Shown: piece after piece, positions 22,567-33,152 of the stretch | Position numbering within the stretch: the first letter of the stretch is position 1 | Layout of the letters: the number at the start of each line of letters is the position of its first letter | Assembly (NCBI GenBank): GCA_001557505.1 | Contig: LSAX01000008.1 | Span: 1,612,001-1,676,000 of the forward strand | Source: Reticulascus tulasneorum | Taxonomy: Eukaryota; Ascomycota; Sordariomycetes; Glomerellales; Reticulascaceae | Length of the DNA: 64,000 nucleotides | Direction: 5' to 3' | Notes under the pieces: model-generated | The model's input: the letters and a program-made list of their open reading frames with translations, nothing else | Databases searched by the model: none | Told to the model about the DNA's origin: nothing | Translations under genes and position numbers: made by a program

Positions 22567-22949
22567 TCAATCTACTTGAACTGCATCTTCCAATTTTGAG
22601 TCCTTTTTGTCCTTATCCTCGGCCTTCCCGCAAGCAAAGCCGCATGGACCATAGTAATGACACTGGCAGTGTGGGGAACCACAAAGGGCAGTATAACCGG
22701 TGCGGACAAATCCGTCTCCACCACAATAGGTATTGAAGTCATTCCTACACTGTCTCATCAAGGCCGTGCTGGTACAGTTGAGCTCGAAAAGTGGACGCTT
22801 TGCCGGATTTGGGGATGTTGCTGGGCCGACTGGTGCCGCGATGGTGTAGCTCATGTAGAGTGTGAGCAGTAGTGTAGAAGTCGGGATCTTGGGACAGAAT
22901 CAATCAGTCAACTGGCATCCTCAAGGCGGTATAACTTATCTACCTTCAT
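22567..22949 (-). CDS. Small secreted cysteine-rich protein, 108 aa (effector-like)
   Basis: Two exons: a 6-nt first coding exon (22944-22949, ATG AAG) and 22567-22887, joined across a 56-nt intron with a GTAGAT donor and CCCAAG acceptor. The joined N-terminus is MKIPTSTLLLTLYMSYTIA followed by APVGP, a textbook signal peptide that the ORF alone (starting MSYTIAAP) would miss. The mature protein has eight Cys: LNCTS, RQCRN, TYCGG, ALCGS, PHCQCHY, GPCGFACG. It then ends in a charged Lys/Asp tail. An even cysteine number in about 85 mature residues suggests four disulphides. This is the profile of secreted fungal effectors or antimicrobial proteins; no specific family is recognised. Confidence 0.65.
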
Positions 22950-23880
22950 TCTGAAATAGTTCAATGGCGAGAAACAATGTTGCAATCGTGTTCGAACTTA
23001 TTTGTATCAAAGTATTGAAATATGGATGAGAAGATGAAGCTGGAGCAAAGCTTTCCAACTCTGGAGTTTGTGAAGTAGTTATACTTCTACGAGCATCTTT
23101 GTAAATATGTGACTGGTCTCTTCCCGTCAACTTTCTACACCGTGCACTTGTCTCCCATGAAATGACTCAGTAATGGAGTGTCTTCCATGAGGATCGATCG
23201 ACTGCATCTGTGGCACAGAAAGATCTTACGTGTCCCGGAGCGTCCTTGTCGAGTGTTCCTGTGCGTCTCTGTAGATGAAATGGAAAGGATGAACCGAAGT
23301 TGGTGTTGTAATTCAATCCGCGTATCGAAAGGTCAATTCCGCGAAGATGATCATCACTACCACCTGCCTTCCTCAAACCATCTCAGTTTCGATAAAGGAG
23401 CCCATTGATTAGTCTGCAGCCAACCAATCAATTATTCTATGATACGAAGAGAGTTTTTGGATATGTTCAACCAACGGATTGCATATTTTGGCCCAACTGC
23501 ATATGCAGTCCACAGAATCTGCAGGCAACAGTTTCCGCAGCCAACATCCCTGTTTAAGGACACCATAACTTTCTCTTTGTAGAAGCCGAGTTCCGAGGTC
23601 CAGTTTATCTCAAAGCAACTCTACGAATCCGCTCCTCAGCCAATTGTGGGCGTTGTTTAAGTCACTCAGCCACAAACCTGATGAGGCTAGATGAGCTTCA
23701 CCACTTCGTCTAGCCGTGGCAAATGCCAGAAAAGGAGGTTCGTGGCACACGTTGGCGGCGTTGCCGAAGACAAGCTGCTCCCGGGGTACGCCAATCTCGT
23801 GATTCTGCTGGGGCACCTTGATAGAAACTAAACGCCCGGGTGTTGAAATCAGTGGAGTCCCAATTCCTCGAACCAAGCTT
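22950..23880. other. Gene-poor stretch
   Basis: No gene that I can support. A 98-codon minus-strand ORF at 23610-23906 adjoins the unresolved exon cluster described next and may belong to its 3' region. Confidence 0.4.
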
Positions 23881-24429
23881 CCCCAGGCTCGCCCGTGATA
23901 AACCAACTCCAGGTTACATTCTTAACACGAGGAATCTGGCCGTCATTCTTGTCTGTCCCGTTGTTTTTTGATTAATAGATCGCCGAGCCATGAGTTTCTT
24001 TTCAATGGGCCAAATCCCCTGGGCCGTTTCACACTCGCTAGAATGGTCCAGGGTGAGACTCCTAAAGAGAGGCCAAAAACTCACTATATCCAATGAATCA
24101 AGATCCAATAGAGGCAACATGCATTACCAACCAACATACTTACGCAGAAAGTGCGCCCGCAAGACACGTGGGCCGAGGGATGTGTTATCATCCATGGTTA
24201 CCCAAACCATGAAGGAGAGGTTGTGACCTATGGCAAAACCTGATAAGTGCTTGCAATCATGGATGTTGGAGCGATATTAGAGGAGCATCCAAAGTGCGCA
24301 GAGTTGGGTAACTTCCTTCATTGCATCCTGACTGGGCATGGTAGGGTGAATTGCCATGATATTGTTGGCGGAGCAGAACAACAGCGAGAAGCAGAGCACG
24401 AAATAAACAAGAACAGAAAGATACCCCAT
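23881..24429 (-). pseudogene. Unresolved secreted-protein gene, possibly decayed
   Basis: The minus-strand ATG at 24429 opens a 50-codon ORF with a strong signal peptide: MGYLSVLVYFVLCFSLLFCS, then ANNIMAIHP. Downstream blocks look coding: IGHNLSFMVWVTMDDNTSLG at about 24150-24235, followed by a GTAAGT donor at about 24146, and NVTWSWFITGEPGEAWFEEL at about 23881-23945. A GTCAGG donor inside the first ORF (after MPS) and the AG before GTTTTGCC would join the first two blocks in frame. I could not join the third without a frame slip near the A6 run at about 23965. Family not recognised. Either an intact gene with a missed intron or a pseudogene. Confidence 0.35.
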
Positions 24430-24902
24430 GCGTAGTCACAAGAGTATGCCCTCTAAGGTTACAATTCTGCCACCACAAACCGTAGAAGAAACTACGTTAT
24501 CACTCTCAAGATTTGAGATATTCGTCAGTGTGGGCGCACATTATGAGAACAAGATTGGTGCAGGAGCATCGTTGGGTCGGCGTCTGGTTCACGGAGTCGA
24601 TACGTAAGATGCAACTGATCCAAGCATTTCAAACTTTTCTGCTCCGCAATAAATCAAAGTTTAGTAAAAGATTTTGCAGCTTGTGAGGTTCTGCTGTTTA
24701 TAGATCCAAGTCTGATTGGCCTGATGCCTTGAACACGTTGAGCCAGAGCCTCGTTTAAATGCATGCTGATTATGTGTATGTCTCATTGATTCCTTTAAAT
24801 GCATAATTTAAGATCTCCACGTCATACGTAGTTTTGACCGACAGGCGATACCTAGGCCAAGCTCAGGGAGTCGGAGTTCCAACTTTGAAAAAGGGTCGTA
24901 TC
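24430..24902. other. Divergent intergenic region before the RINT1 gene
   Basis: AT-rich, no gene recognised. Contains two copies of TTTAAATGCAT (about 24754 and 24793). Confidence 0.45.
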
Positions 24903-27320
24903 ATGGCAACGATACCGAATCTACATCCTCACTCGGGTGCAGTAGACATACGTGTGGAGGATTACCTTGACGACAAACTGCAATCGACGACAGATCTTGA
25001 GACTCTCGAAACACTGCTAGCCAATGTCGAAGTGCAGAGGAGCCAGCTACAAACCCAGCTCGACAATGCTGTCCAACAGCTTGGAGAAGCTCGGCGCATG
25101 TCGCAAGACCGACAGTCTTCTCTTCTGACGCGGATTGAAGACTTCCAGAAGCTCCAAAAAAGTATCGATGTCAGAGTCAGGATTGCTGCCGCATCTGATG
25201 CCCCCAACCAAGCTATCGCACAGCTGCAACAACCCATGAAGAAGCTCCAGACCATCGAAACCGCCCGAAACTACCTTATACTGCTACAAGATGTCGATCG
25301 CTTGCGAAAAGGAGCTCGATCGCATTTGCCCCAGAGCCCTAAGGCGGCTCTAGAGCCATACTCCACGCTAAAGCAACTGTCCATGCGCTTGAAGGAGCTT
25401 CAAGGGCCTGCCGATGATGCAGCGGTGCATCTGGTCAATTATGTTGAGAAAGTTACGGAAACATTGTGGGATGAGATGAAGAAGACTATGTCTGCTGAGC
25501 TGGAAGCCATTCTACATAAGAGGTCTTGGCCGGACGTGGATCCACGATCCGAGATGGATGAGGAATGGCTCATCTACTTCGAGAAGCTGATTGATCTCCA
25601 AATCCCTGAGATTCTATACAGCAACGGCATCGTAACGCTTCTTCCATTTGACGCCATGTGCAAGATCTTCATTTCCGAATTTCGCTTCCACTTTTTGAGC
25701 GACAAGCCAACAAGCAGACCAGAGGCCGTTGGGACTCACTGCTTCCCTTGGTTCTTGAGAACAATAGAGAAGTGGGAGGACTTTTTTCGGGACAACCTCA
25801 GCCATACCTTGATTGCAAAATTCCGTGATACTCCAGCTGCAAGCAATATGGTCTACATTGATCCAGTCAGCGCATTCATCACAACAATGCTGCCCGTTAT
25901 GAGGGAAAAGGTTAACGTTGTGGTTGCAGACATTGCCCGTAACCCCAAATCTCTAAGCAGTTTCATGGGGCAGCTCATGACATTTGATGAGAATATCCGA
26001 ACCAGCTTTGACTATGATGGGGGGAATGCGGAGACGGGATGGGCTGGCCTGATGACTGAAGTCCTCGACTCTTGGTTTGACCCATGGTTTCAGGCGGAGA
26101 AGGAGTTTGCCTTAGAACGCTTTCGGGCTATTATGGCCACCCCAGATGCTCGAAATATCGATTACGATTACAGCGGGCCAGGAAAGACCAAGCCGACGTA
26201 TGGAGCTGTTCGAGTTACTGATCTCCTAAGGACCATTACATCTCAATACGAGAGAGTGCGGAAATTCAAGCATAAGATTCGGTTTTTGATTGGCATTCAA
26301 CTAGACATCCTTGACGAATATCATGACCGACTCCGAGGCTCCCTGGAAGCCTACCAGGCAATTACTTCAACTGTCGGCAGAACACTTCATGGTGTGACTA
26401 AAGACCAGATTGCGGCGCTGGAGGGAACCGGGGCTCTGGAGACGCTTTGCAAGGTGTTTGGTAGTGCTGACCACGTTGTGACTACTCTAAAGGATTGGGG
26501 TAATGAGGAATTTTTCGTAACTTTGTGGGACCAACTGCAAGTCAAGGCGAAGGATGGAACCGACCAACCGAATCTAGCTGGAGACATGAGTTTTGACGAT
26601 GTCAAAGATCGGACCTCTGCGACTGTCGGCTCTGACAACGAAGATGGTATTCTGTTTGACGAGACGATCGCAGCTTATAGTCTCAGGAGGAAGGCCGCTC
26701 AGGAGTTTCTAGTTAGTGCCCTGACGGAATCGCATCACAAAGCTTTCCGCGCATATTCGACCAGAACGCAATGGACAACGATCAGCGATGGCATAAGTAC
26801 GGTGGATATGTCACAACTTGCTGTCACACCGGAGCTTGATGAGCCGCTGCGAGTGAGTACTTCTCTAAAGCGAGATGATTCTTGAACTGACCACGTCCAG
26901 ATTCTCAAACGCAACTTTGACTTTCTGATCAAGGCGCTCAGCACAGCGGCGTTCAGACGCTCCTGGCGCGAGGCGCTCGACAAGCTACAGGATCTGCTCT
27001 GGGGAGATGTCCTGATGCGGCAGAGCTTCACTACCTTCGGCGCCGCGCAGTTCATGCGGGATCTTAACGCTATCCTCTCGCTGGTAGAGCGATACATCCC
27101 TAACGGGATCAGCTCGCTTGGCACTCTACAGGAGGCTTTAACGCTGCTTAACCTTCCGGTCGCCCCCGAGGATGGGGCCATGTCTCTCAAAACAGCGAGT
27201 GATCGTATTTTTACTGATAATGCGGAGGCGAAGAAGACGCTGGAGGAACTGGGGATCGAGGTGCTTACCCCTGCAAACGCAAGGCAGATTTTGCAGCGCA
27301 GGGTGGAGAACAGCGAATAG
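24903..27320 (+). CDS. RINT1/Tip20-family ER tethering protein
   Basis: Two exons (24903-26852, 26901-27320; 48-nt intron with GTGAGT donor) give 789 residues. The start was placed at ATG 24903 (MATIPNLHPHSG) since the longer frame begins with a non-ATG codon. The N-terminal coiled coil (TLETLLANVEVQRSQLQTQL) is followed by the family core with LSHTLIAKFRDTP, WFDPWFQAEKEFALERF and SQYERVRKFKHKIRFLIGIQ, and C-terminal LMRQSFTTFGAAQFMRDL. This is the RINT-1/TIP20 architecture. The protein should act in the Dsl1 (NRZ) complex that tethers Golgi-derived COPI vesicles at the ER. The plant and animal relatives (MAG2, RINT1) have the same length. Confidence 0.88.
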
Positions 27321-27487
27321 AACCAAGAAGCATGTGTCTTTGAAACCTAGATCAATATATACATAGGTAGTGAGATATGCCGGAACATTGCTTGGCAACG
27401 CTGGATAAATCGACATCTGTCTGCATCCCACACGAGCCATTCTCCTACATACTCTATCCTCCGACCTCGGACATGCCAGTGATATGC

Positions 27488-28653
27488 TCAGTTGATCGCC
27501 CTCATCGTCATTTCTACCACCGCAAAAGTGCCGGCGCTTACGGGCATCGCTCTCAGCAACGTTGGAGCAATTCCCTTCCAAAAACCCCTCAACCCCTCTT
27601 GGCGGAATGTCTGTGCGAAGCAATCCCGCATCGTCTTATACCTCTGCTCCTTGCCGAATCCATCCGTTTGCATCTTGCTCTTGACCACATCAAATGGATA
27701 ACTTGCCAACCACAGTGCCTCACCCGCCAGGCCTCCATAGAACGCAACTTTGTAACTGGGCACGTCCTTCCGGTCGATCTTATTCCGCGCCGCGTCCGCA
27801 TTCATAAGATACTCGAAACTCAGGAACCACACTCCGTACGCCTGCGCTTCACGCCAGATCGTCACAGCCTCGCCGCGGTACAGGCCCTTCAGGACGCCCT
27901 CGTGCGCGGAGAGCTTGCGCACGCAGTCCAGCGGACCGGAGTACAGCCGATCCGCACCATGGGGTTGTGTTTGCAGACGGATGCGGACGTGCTCGATGGG
28001 CCCGGAGATGACGGAGTTGGCAACACCAGCAAAGGCGCCGGCGGCATAGTACTGACCGTAGCTAAGGGTTGCAGGGGCCAAGGGATTGGCTGCAGAGTTG
28101 CGTTGCTCGAACCAACGGCGAGCTTGGTGAAAGGCGCCAAATTGGACGGAGACACAGGCGCCGATACCAAGTAGAGGGGTGAGGGTTCCCTTGTAGAAGG
28201 CGAGTGCGCCTTCATTCTTATAGATTGAGCTTGCTGCTTCCAAAGCCGAGGAGTACTTTGTGGATGTTTGGAGGCGGACTTTGACGATGTCGAATGGTTG
28301 ACCTGTGATGAATTAGACGTGCTTCATTGAAGACCCACGCAATACAGCCGGTCCAACCCCATAGCTTGATCAAAATCCTATGAGTTGTGTCATTGCATTT
28401 GCAGAGACCGAGGCTTCATCCACAGATAAATCCTCATCGTCTAGTTGGTCACAGCACTTGCTGTCCAACAATTCCCTCGCCGCAGTATCCTCATGCAATG
28501 CGGGGCAAATCTTGAAAGTGTCTGACGAGAAAGAGACATACCAAGGAGAACCTGAGCAATACCACCTGCGGCACCAGCAAACAGGTCCTTTGCCGTCTGC
28601 AGAGCGCCGCCACTTTGAGGTTGAGCCTCTACATCACCAGCAGTGGCTCCCAT
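27488..28653 (-). CDS. Mitochondrial carrier, Ymc1/Ymc2 type
   Basis: Two exons (28542-28653, 27488-28302; a longer 239-nt intron) give 308 residues. Three tandem carrier repeats are visible through their Px[DE]xx[KR] signatures: GQPFDIVKVRLQT, SGPIEHVRIRLQT and SYPFDVVKSKMQT. The matching second parts are GALAFYKGTLTPLLGIG, GLYRGEAVTIWREA and GFWKGIAPTLLRAMP. The N-terminus DLFAGAAGGIAQVLLGQPFD and KGTLTPLLGIGACVSVQFG closely follow yeast Ymc1/Ymc2, inner-membrane carriers linked to carboxylate or amino-acid exchange. Exact substrate cannot be read from sequence. A 265-codon ORF on the opposite strand is a shadow. Confidence 0.87.
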
Positions 28654-29304
28654 CCTACCCCTCCAGGCTTATCGCGCTGTCCAAGCTCAACGAGCGTACT
28701 GATGGACTTTGGATCTTGTACTATTGCTTGGAATCGTTTGAAAAATTATCAAGACTAAAGGAGCAGTCCAATTGAGTACTTCAAAGGCTTTTATGCTGGC
28801 TCAGTCGGTGAACACTGCATGAGGCCGGTGTCGCAGTCCAGAAATTATCAGTTGTGAATGCTTAGCACCAGACTCATGGTGGGGCATGTAAGGGACGCCG
28901 AAAATGGCGTGCTGCGCTAGCAGCTTTCGGTCAGAGGTGAGGCTCTCTAACCATCTTTATGCTTGTATCAGGTTATGAATAGATAGGGGCGGCGGCTTCC
29001 CACCTGCAAGAGCCCGTCAAGGCATTCTATTGATAACACAACTGTTACATATGGTGGTCGCTAAATGTATTCACTAGAAGCTTATAGAATAGTACAACTT
29101 GCTTACTCTAAGTATTTTTTGAGCTTTGCAATAAGGCCAAGGTCGGATGCATCCCGAGCTTCGCCACAGCGCGGATTGGGAAGGAGGAGTCACATATCGC
29201 ATCAGTCTGTACCAGAATGACTCATCTCAAACGTTTCGCAGAGCCCATATAGAGTGCCATTCAAATCGATATGTGTCTTGTACTGATCTCTTCAAACACT
29301 GATC
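28654..29304. promoter_or_regulatory. Divergent region between carrier and IleRS genes
   Basis: About 650 bp between divergent start codons. No gene or known motif recognised. Confidence 0.45.
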
Positions 29305-32300
29305 ATGGATTTTCCAAAAACGGAGCATGAGGTTCTGCGACTTTGGCAGGACCTCGATGCTTTTGAAACGCAACTAGCACTAACAAAAGGCTCCAAGGAA
29401 TACGTATTTTTTGATGGGCCACCATTTGGTAGGCAAACAACATCCCGCAACTCTGCGGTTAAGAGTACCAGCTAACAAGACACAGCAACGGGTACAAACC
29501 AAGTTCGATGGGTAACTAAAGGATATACTAACACCTCTAGGCCTACCCCATTACGGGCATCTTCTTACAGGAACCATTAAAGATACTGTCGGCCGGTATT
29601 GGTCTGCGAAAGGATATCACGTCGAGCGACGCTTCGGTTGGGATACTCATGGAGTGCCCATCGAGTTCGAGATAGATAAGAAACTTGGCATGTCAGGACC
29701 AGAAGCAGTCAGCAAGATCGGAATTGAGAAGTACAATGCTGAGTGTCGATCCATTGTCTTGACCTACGCTGCCGAATGGCAGCAAACGGTTACAAGAATG
29801 GGACGGTGGATAGACTTCGACAACGATTATAAGGTACTCGTTAGGCCTTGTTTGTAGTCAGGCATGCTAACTTCACCTTAGACGATGGACACGAGTTACA
29901 TGGAGTCCGAGTGGTGGGCTTTCAAGCAGTTGTTCGAGAACGGCGACGTATACCGATCATTCCAGATTATGCCGTACTCGACCAAGCTATGTACCCCGCT
30001 CAGCAACTTTGAGGCCGCACAGAATTACAAGGATGCGGTAGACCCGTCAGTTGTGGTTTCGTTCCCGTTGTTGGACCACGAGGATGACAAGACGAGTCTG
30101 TTGGTATGGACGACCACCCCTTGGAGTTTACCTTCGAATCTGGCTATTGCAGCTCACCCCGACTTCGAATATGTGAAGATATTGGACGAGGCAACGGGAA
30201 ATCACTACCTGCTTCTCGAAACGGGACTGGCCATGCTATACAAGGACGTCAGGAAAGCAAAGTTCAAAATTATCGGCCGCATGAAGGGCGCAGACATGGT
30301 TGGTTGGAAATACAAGCCCATGTTTGAGTACTTCGCCGATGAGTTCCGAGACTGCTTCAAAATCATTAATGCAGCTTACATACGGTCCGACAACGGTACT
30401 GGTCTGGTTCATATTGCTCCTGCATTCGGTCCCGAAGATTACGAAGCAGCCACGGCAGCTGGCCTCATCAACTCAACCAGACTACCACCATGTCCAGTCG
30501 ACCAGCATGGCTGTTACACGTCGGAAGTGAGCGACTACGCTGGTCAGTATGTGAAAGATGCCGACAAGGCAATTCTCAAGCATCTGAAGGAGATTGATCG
30601 GCTGGTTCTCAGTAAGAATGTGATGCATTCTGTGAAATTCTGCTGGAGATCAGATACACCCCTCATCAACAAAGCAATATCAACGTGGTTTATAAGAGTC
30701 ACCAACGACGTACCGAATATGCTGGCCAATCTTGACTCAACTACGTGGGTGCCGAATTTTGTGAAAGAAAAGCGATTTGGAAATTGGTTGGCCAATGCTA
30801 GGGACTGGAGTGTCTCGCGAAATCGATTTTGGGGCACGCCGCTGCCACTCTGGGTTAGTGAGGACTACTCAGAAGTCGTATGCGTGGGTTCCATCCAGGA
30901 GTTGAGAGATCTCAGTGGTTACGAAGGGGATTTGTCAAATTTGCATCGCGATGCCATCGATAAAATCTCCATACCTTCACGGAAAGGACATGGTGTACTT
31001 CATCGGGTCGAAGAAGTGTTTGACACATGGTAGGCCATCCCCATTGCATTCGAGCATGCACTCTGTGGATGATTTGGCAATGTCCCTAGATTTAAAGGAG
31101 TTCTTCGCAAGTATAAACATTTCTAACCAAGTCCACAGGTTTGAGTCTGGTTGCATGCCTTTCGCTTCGAGACACTACCCATTCGAGAATGCCGACGATT
31201 TTCTTGAAAAGTGGTTGCCAGGGGACTTCGTCGGAGAGGGCCTTGACCAGACCCGAGGCTGGTTCTACACAACCACAGTGCTGAGCAATAAACTGTTCAA
31301 CAGGCCGCCCTTCAAGAACGCCATAGTCAACGGCATGATCTTGGCTGAGGACGGGAAGAAGATGTCCAAGCGACTGAAGAACTATCCAGAACCAACCAAA
31401 GTCATGGAAGTGTACGGTGCAGATGCACTGCGAGTATACCTGATCAGCTCACCCGTGGTAAGAGCCGACACGCTCAACTTCAAAGAATCCGGCATCAGGG
31501 AAGTTGTCACGAAGGTCTTATTGCCATTATGGAATAGCTATCGCTATTTTGCAGAGCAAGCTGCGCTACTGAAGAAGGCGAATGGCAATGCCTTTATATT
31601 CGATCCGAATACGAGCTCTCGTGGCGAGAGGAATGTGATGGATCGGTGGATGCTTGCAAACTGTCAAAGCTTGCTTGACTTCATAAACCAGGAGATGGCA
31701 GGTAAGACTCATCTGCGAACGAAAGGCGATCCGTGTCTATTACAAGATGGCCCCGATGCTCAAGCAGGAAGCTCCCTGATACCCAGGTGATATGCAAGAC
31801 TATCTAAGCTCTGTTGTTCTGATAGATTACGCCACTTCATCTCATTCGACTACCTCTTACCCATTAGTATGTAGAACATGAGCTAACAGATTTCGATAGC
31901 ATATCGACTATATACCGTTGTCCCTCGTCTTCGACAGGTGATAGAGAACCTGACGAATTGGTACATCCACTGCAACAGAAGGCGACTGAAGGGTACGGCT
32001 GGTCTTGGTGAAGACGATACGCTCGCCGCAGTAAACACCTTGTTCGAGGCGCTCTTCACCCTCGTCCGAGCACTCGCGCCGTTCATGCCGTTCCTCACCG
32101 AACATATCTACCAACTCCTGCTACCATACCTCCCCGACTCACTCACATCCGCGTTTCCAGATTCACGGAGCGTTCATTTCCTTCCCTTTCCTGAGACAAA
32201 CATGGCTCTTCTTGATCCCGAGGTTGAGCGCCACATAGAAACCTTGCAGCAGGTCATAGATTTAGGCCGCACTGCTCGCGATCGCTGCGAGGCTGGCTTC

Positions 32301-33002
32301 AAAACACCACTACCTGAAGTTGTGGTTTTGGCAGATGAACACCGACTTGCAGAAATAGCCCTTTTGCTTCCTTACGTTAAGGAAGAACTCAATGTCCAAA
32401 ACGTGCGGCTCTCGCACGACGAAGACCGCTTCGGAATCCGACTCCGTGCCGTACCAGATTGGCAACGTTTGGGCAAGAAGTACAAAAAGGCAGCGCAGGG
32501 CCTTAAGATAGTACTCCCGGGATTGACTAATCAAGATTTGCGTCGCTTCCTTGCAGATGGTTCAATGGAAGTCAACGGCCTTCTTCTCGAAACTGAAGAT
32601 CTGTCCGTCGTTCGGGATGTCGTCCCAGCTGGCTCCGACTGGAAGTACGAACCAAGTTTCGACAAGAACTTCGTTGTCTTGCTGGATCGCACGGTCGGTA
32701 AGGGCCAAATGCGTGAGGGGCTTGCAAGGGAGATGGTGAAGCAGATGAACAGACTGCGGAAGAATGCGAAGCTTCTGCCTACGGATGAAGTGCGTATGGT
32801 GGTGAGGGTGCTTGCTGATCCTGGAGCAGTCAACCTCCCTGCCTTGATGGAAGAATATGGAGAGCTTGTTTCCAGCGCTCTAAGAGGGTTTCCAGAGGTT
32901 TATGAGCGGAAGCATCAGCCCTTAATGTTGGAGGACGTCCTGATAGAAGAGCCGCATGAAATCAACGGTTTAAGGCTTGCATTGGTTTTGGCGAAGGCGT
33001 AA
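29305..33002 (+). CDS. Isoleucyl-tRNA synthetase, cytoplasmic type
   Basis: Six exons: 29305-29428, 29486-29491 (6 nt), 29541-29833, 29882-31029, 31139-31701, 31900-33002; 1078 residues, all junctions in frame. Charges tRNA-Ile with isoleucine. Splicing creates [16 protein letters not shown], with the class I HIGH motif as HYGH; the second signature KMSKR is in [19 protein letters not shown]. The editing (CP1) domain shows [13 protein letters not shown], and the zinc-adjacent region has [33 protein letters not shown] and the C-terminal extension match eukaryotic cytosolic IleRS. There is no mitochondrial presequence (starts [14 protein letters not shown]). The sequence looks somewhat diverged from what I recall of housekeeping fungal IleRS (e.g. 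[13 protein letters not shown]), so it could be a second copy. Confidence 0.92.
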
Positions 33003-33152
33003 GTTGGTTTGATAAACTCATTTCTCAGATATCCTTTCACTTTATAGCCAGTAATGTTAGACTTCGTCTTCGTACTCAAAGGAATTCCATTGGCCACTTG
33101 ACAATGTCGTTTTTCCTGGGTAGATTCGTATGCTACTTCCAGGCCTAGAATC

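Noticed and set aside
27377..28174. 265-codon plus-strand ORF
   Set aside because: Antisense shadow of the Ymc-type carrier, whose three carrier signatures are on the minus strand.
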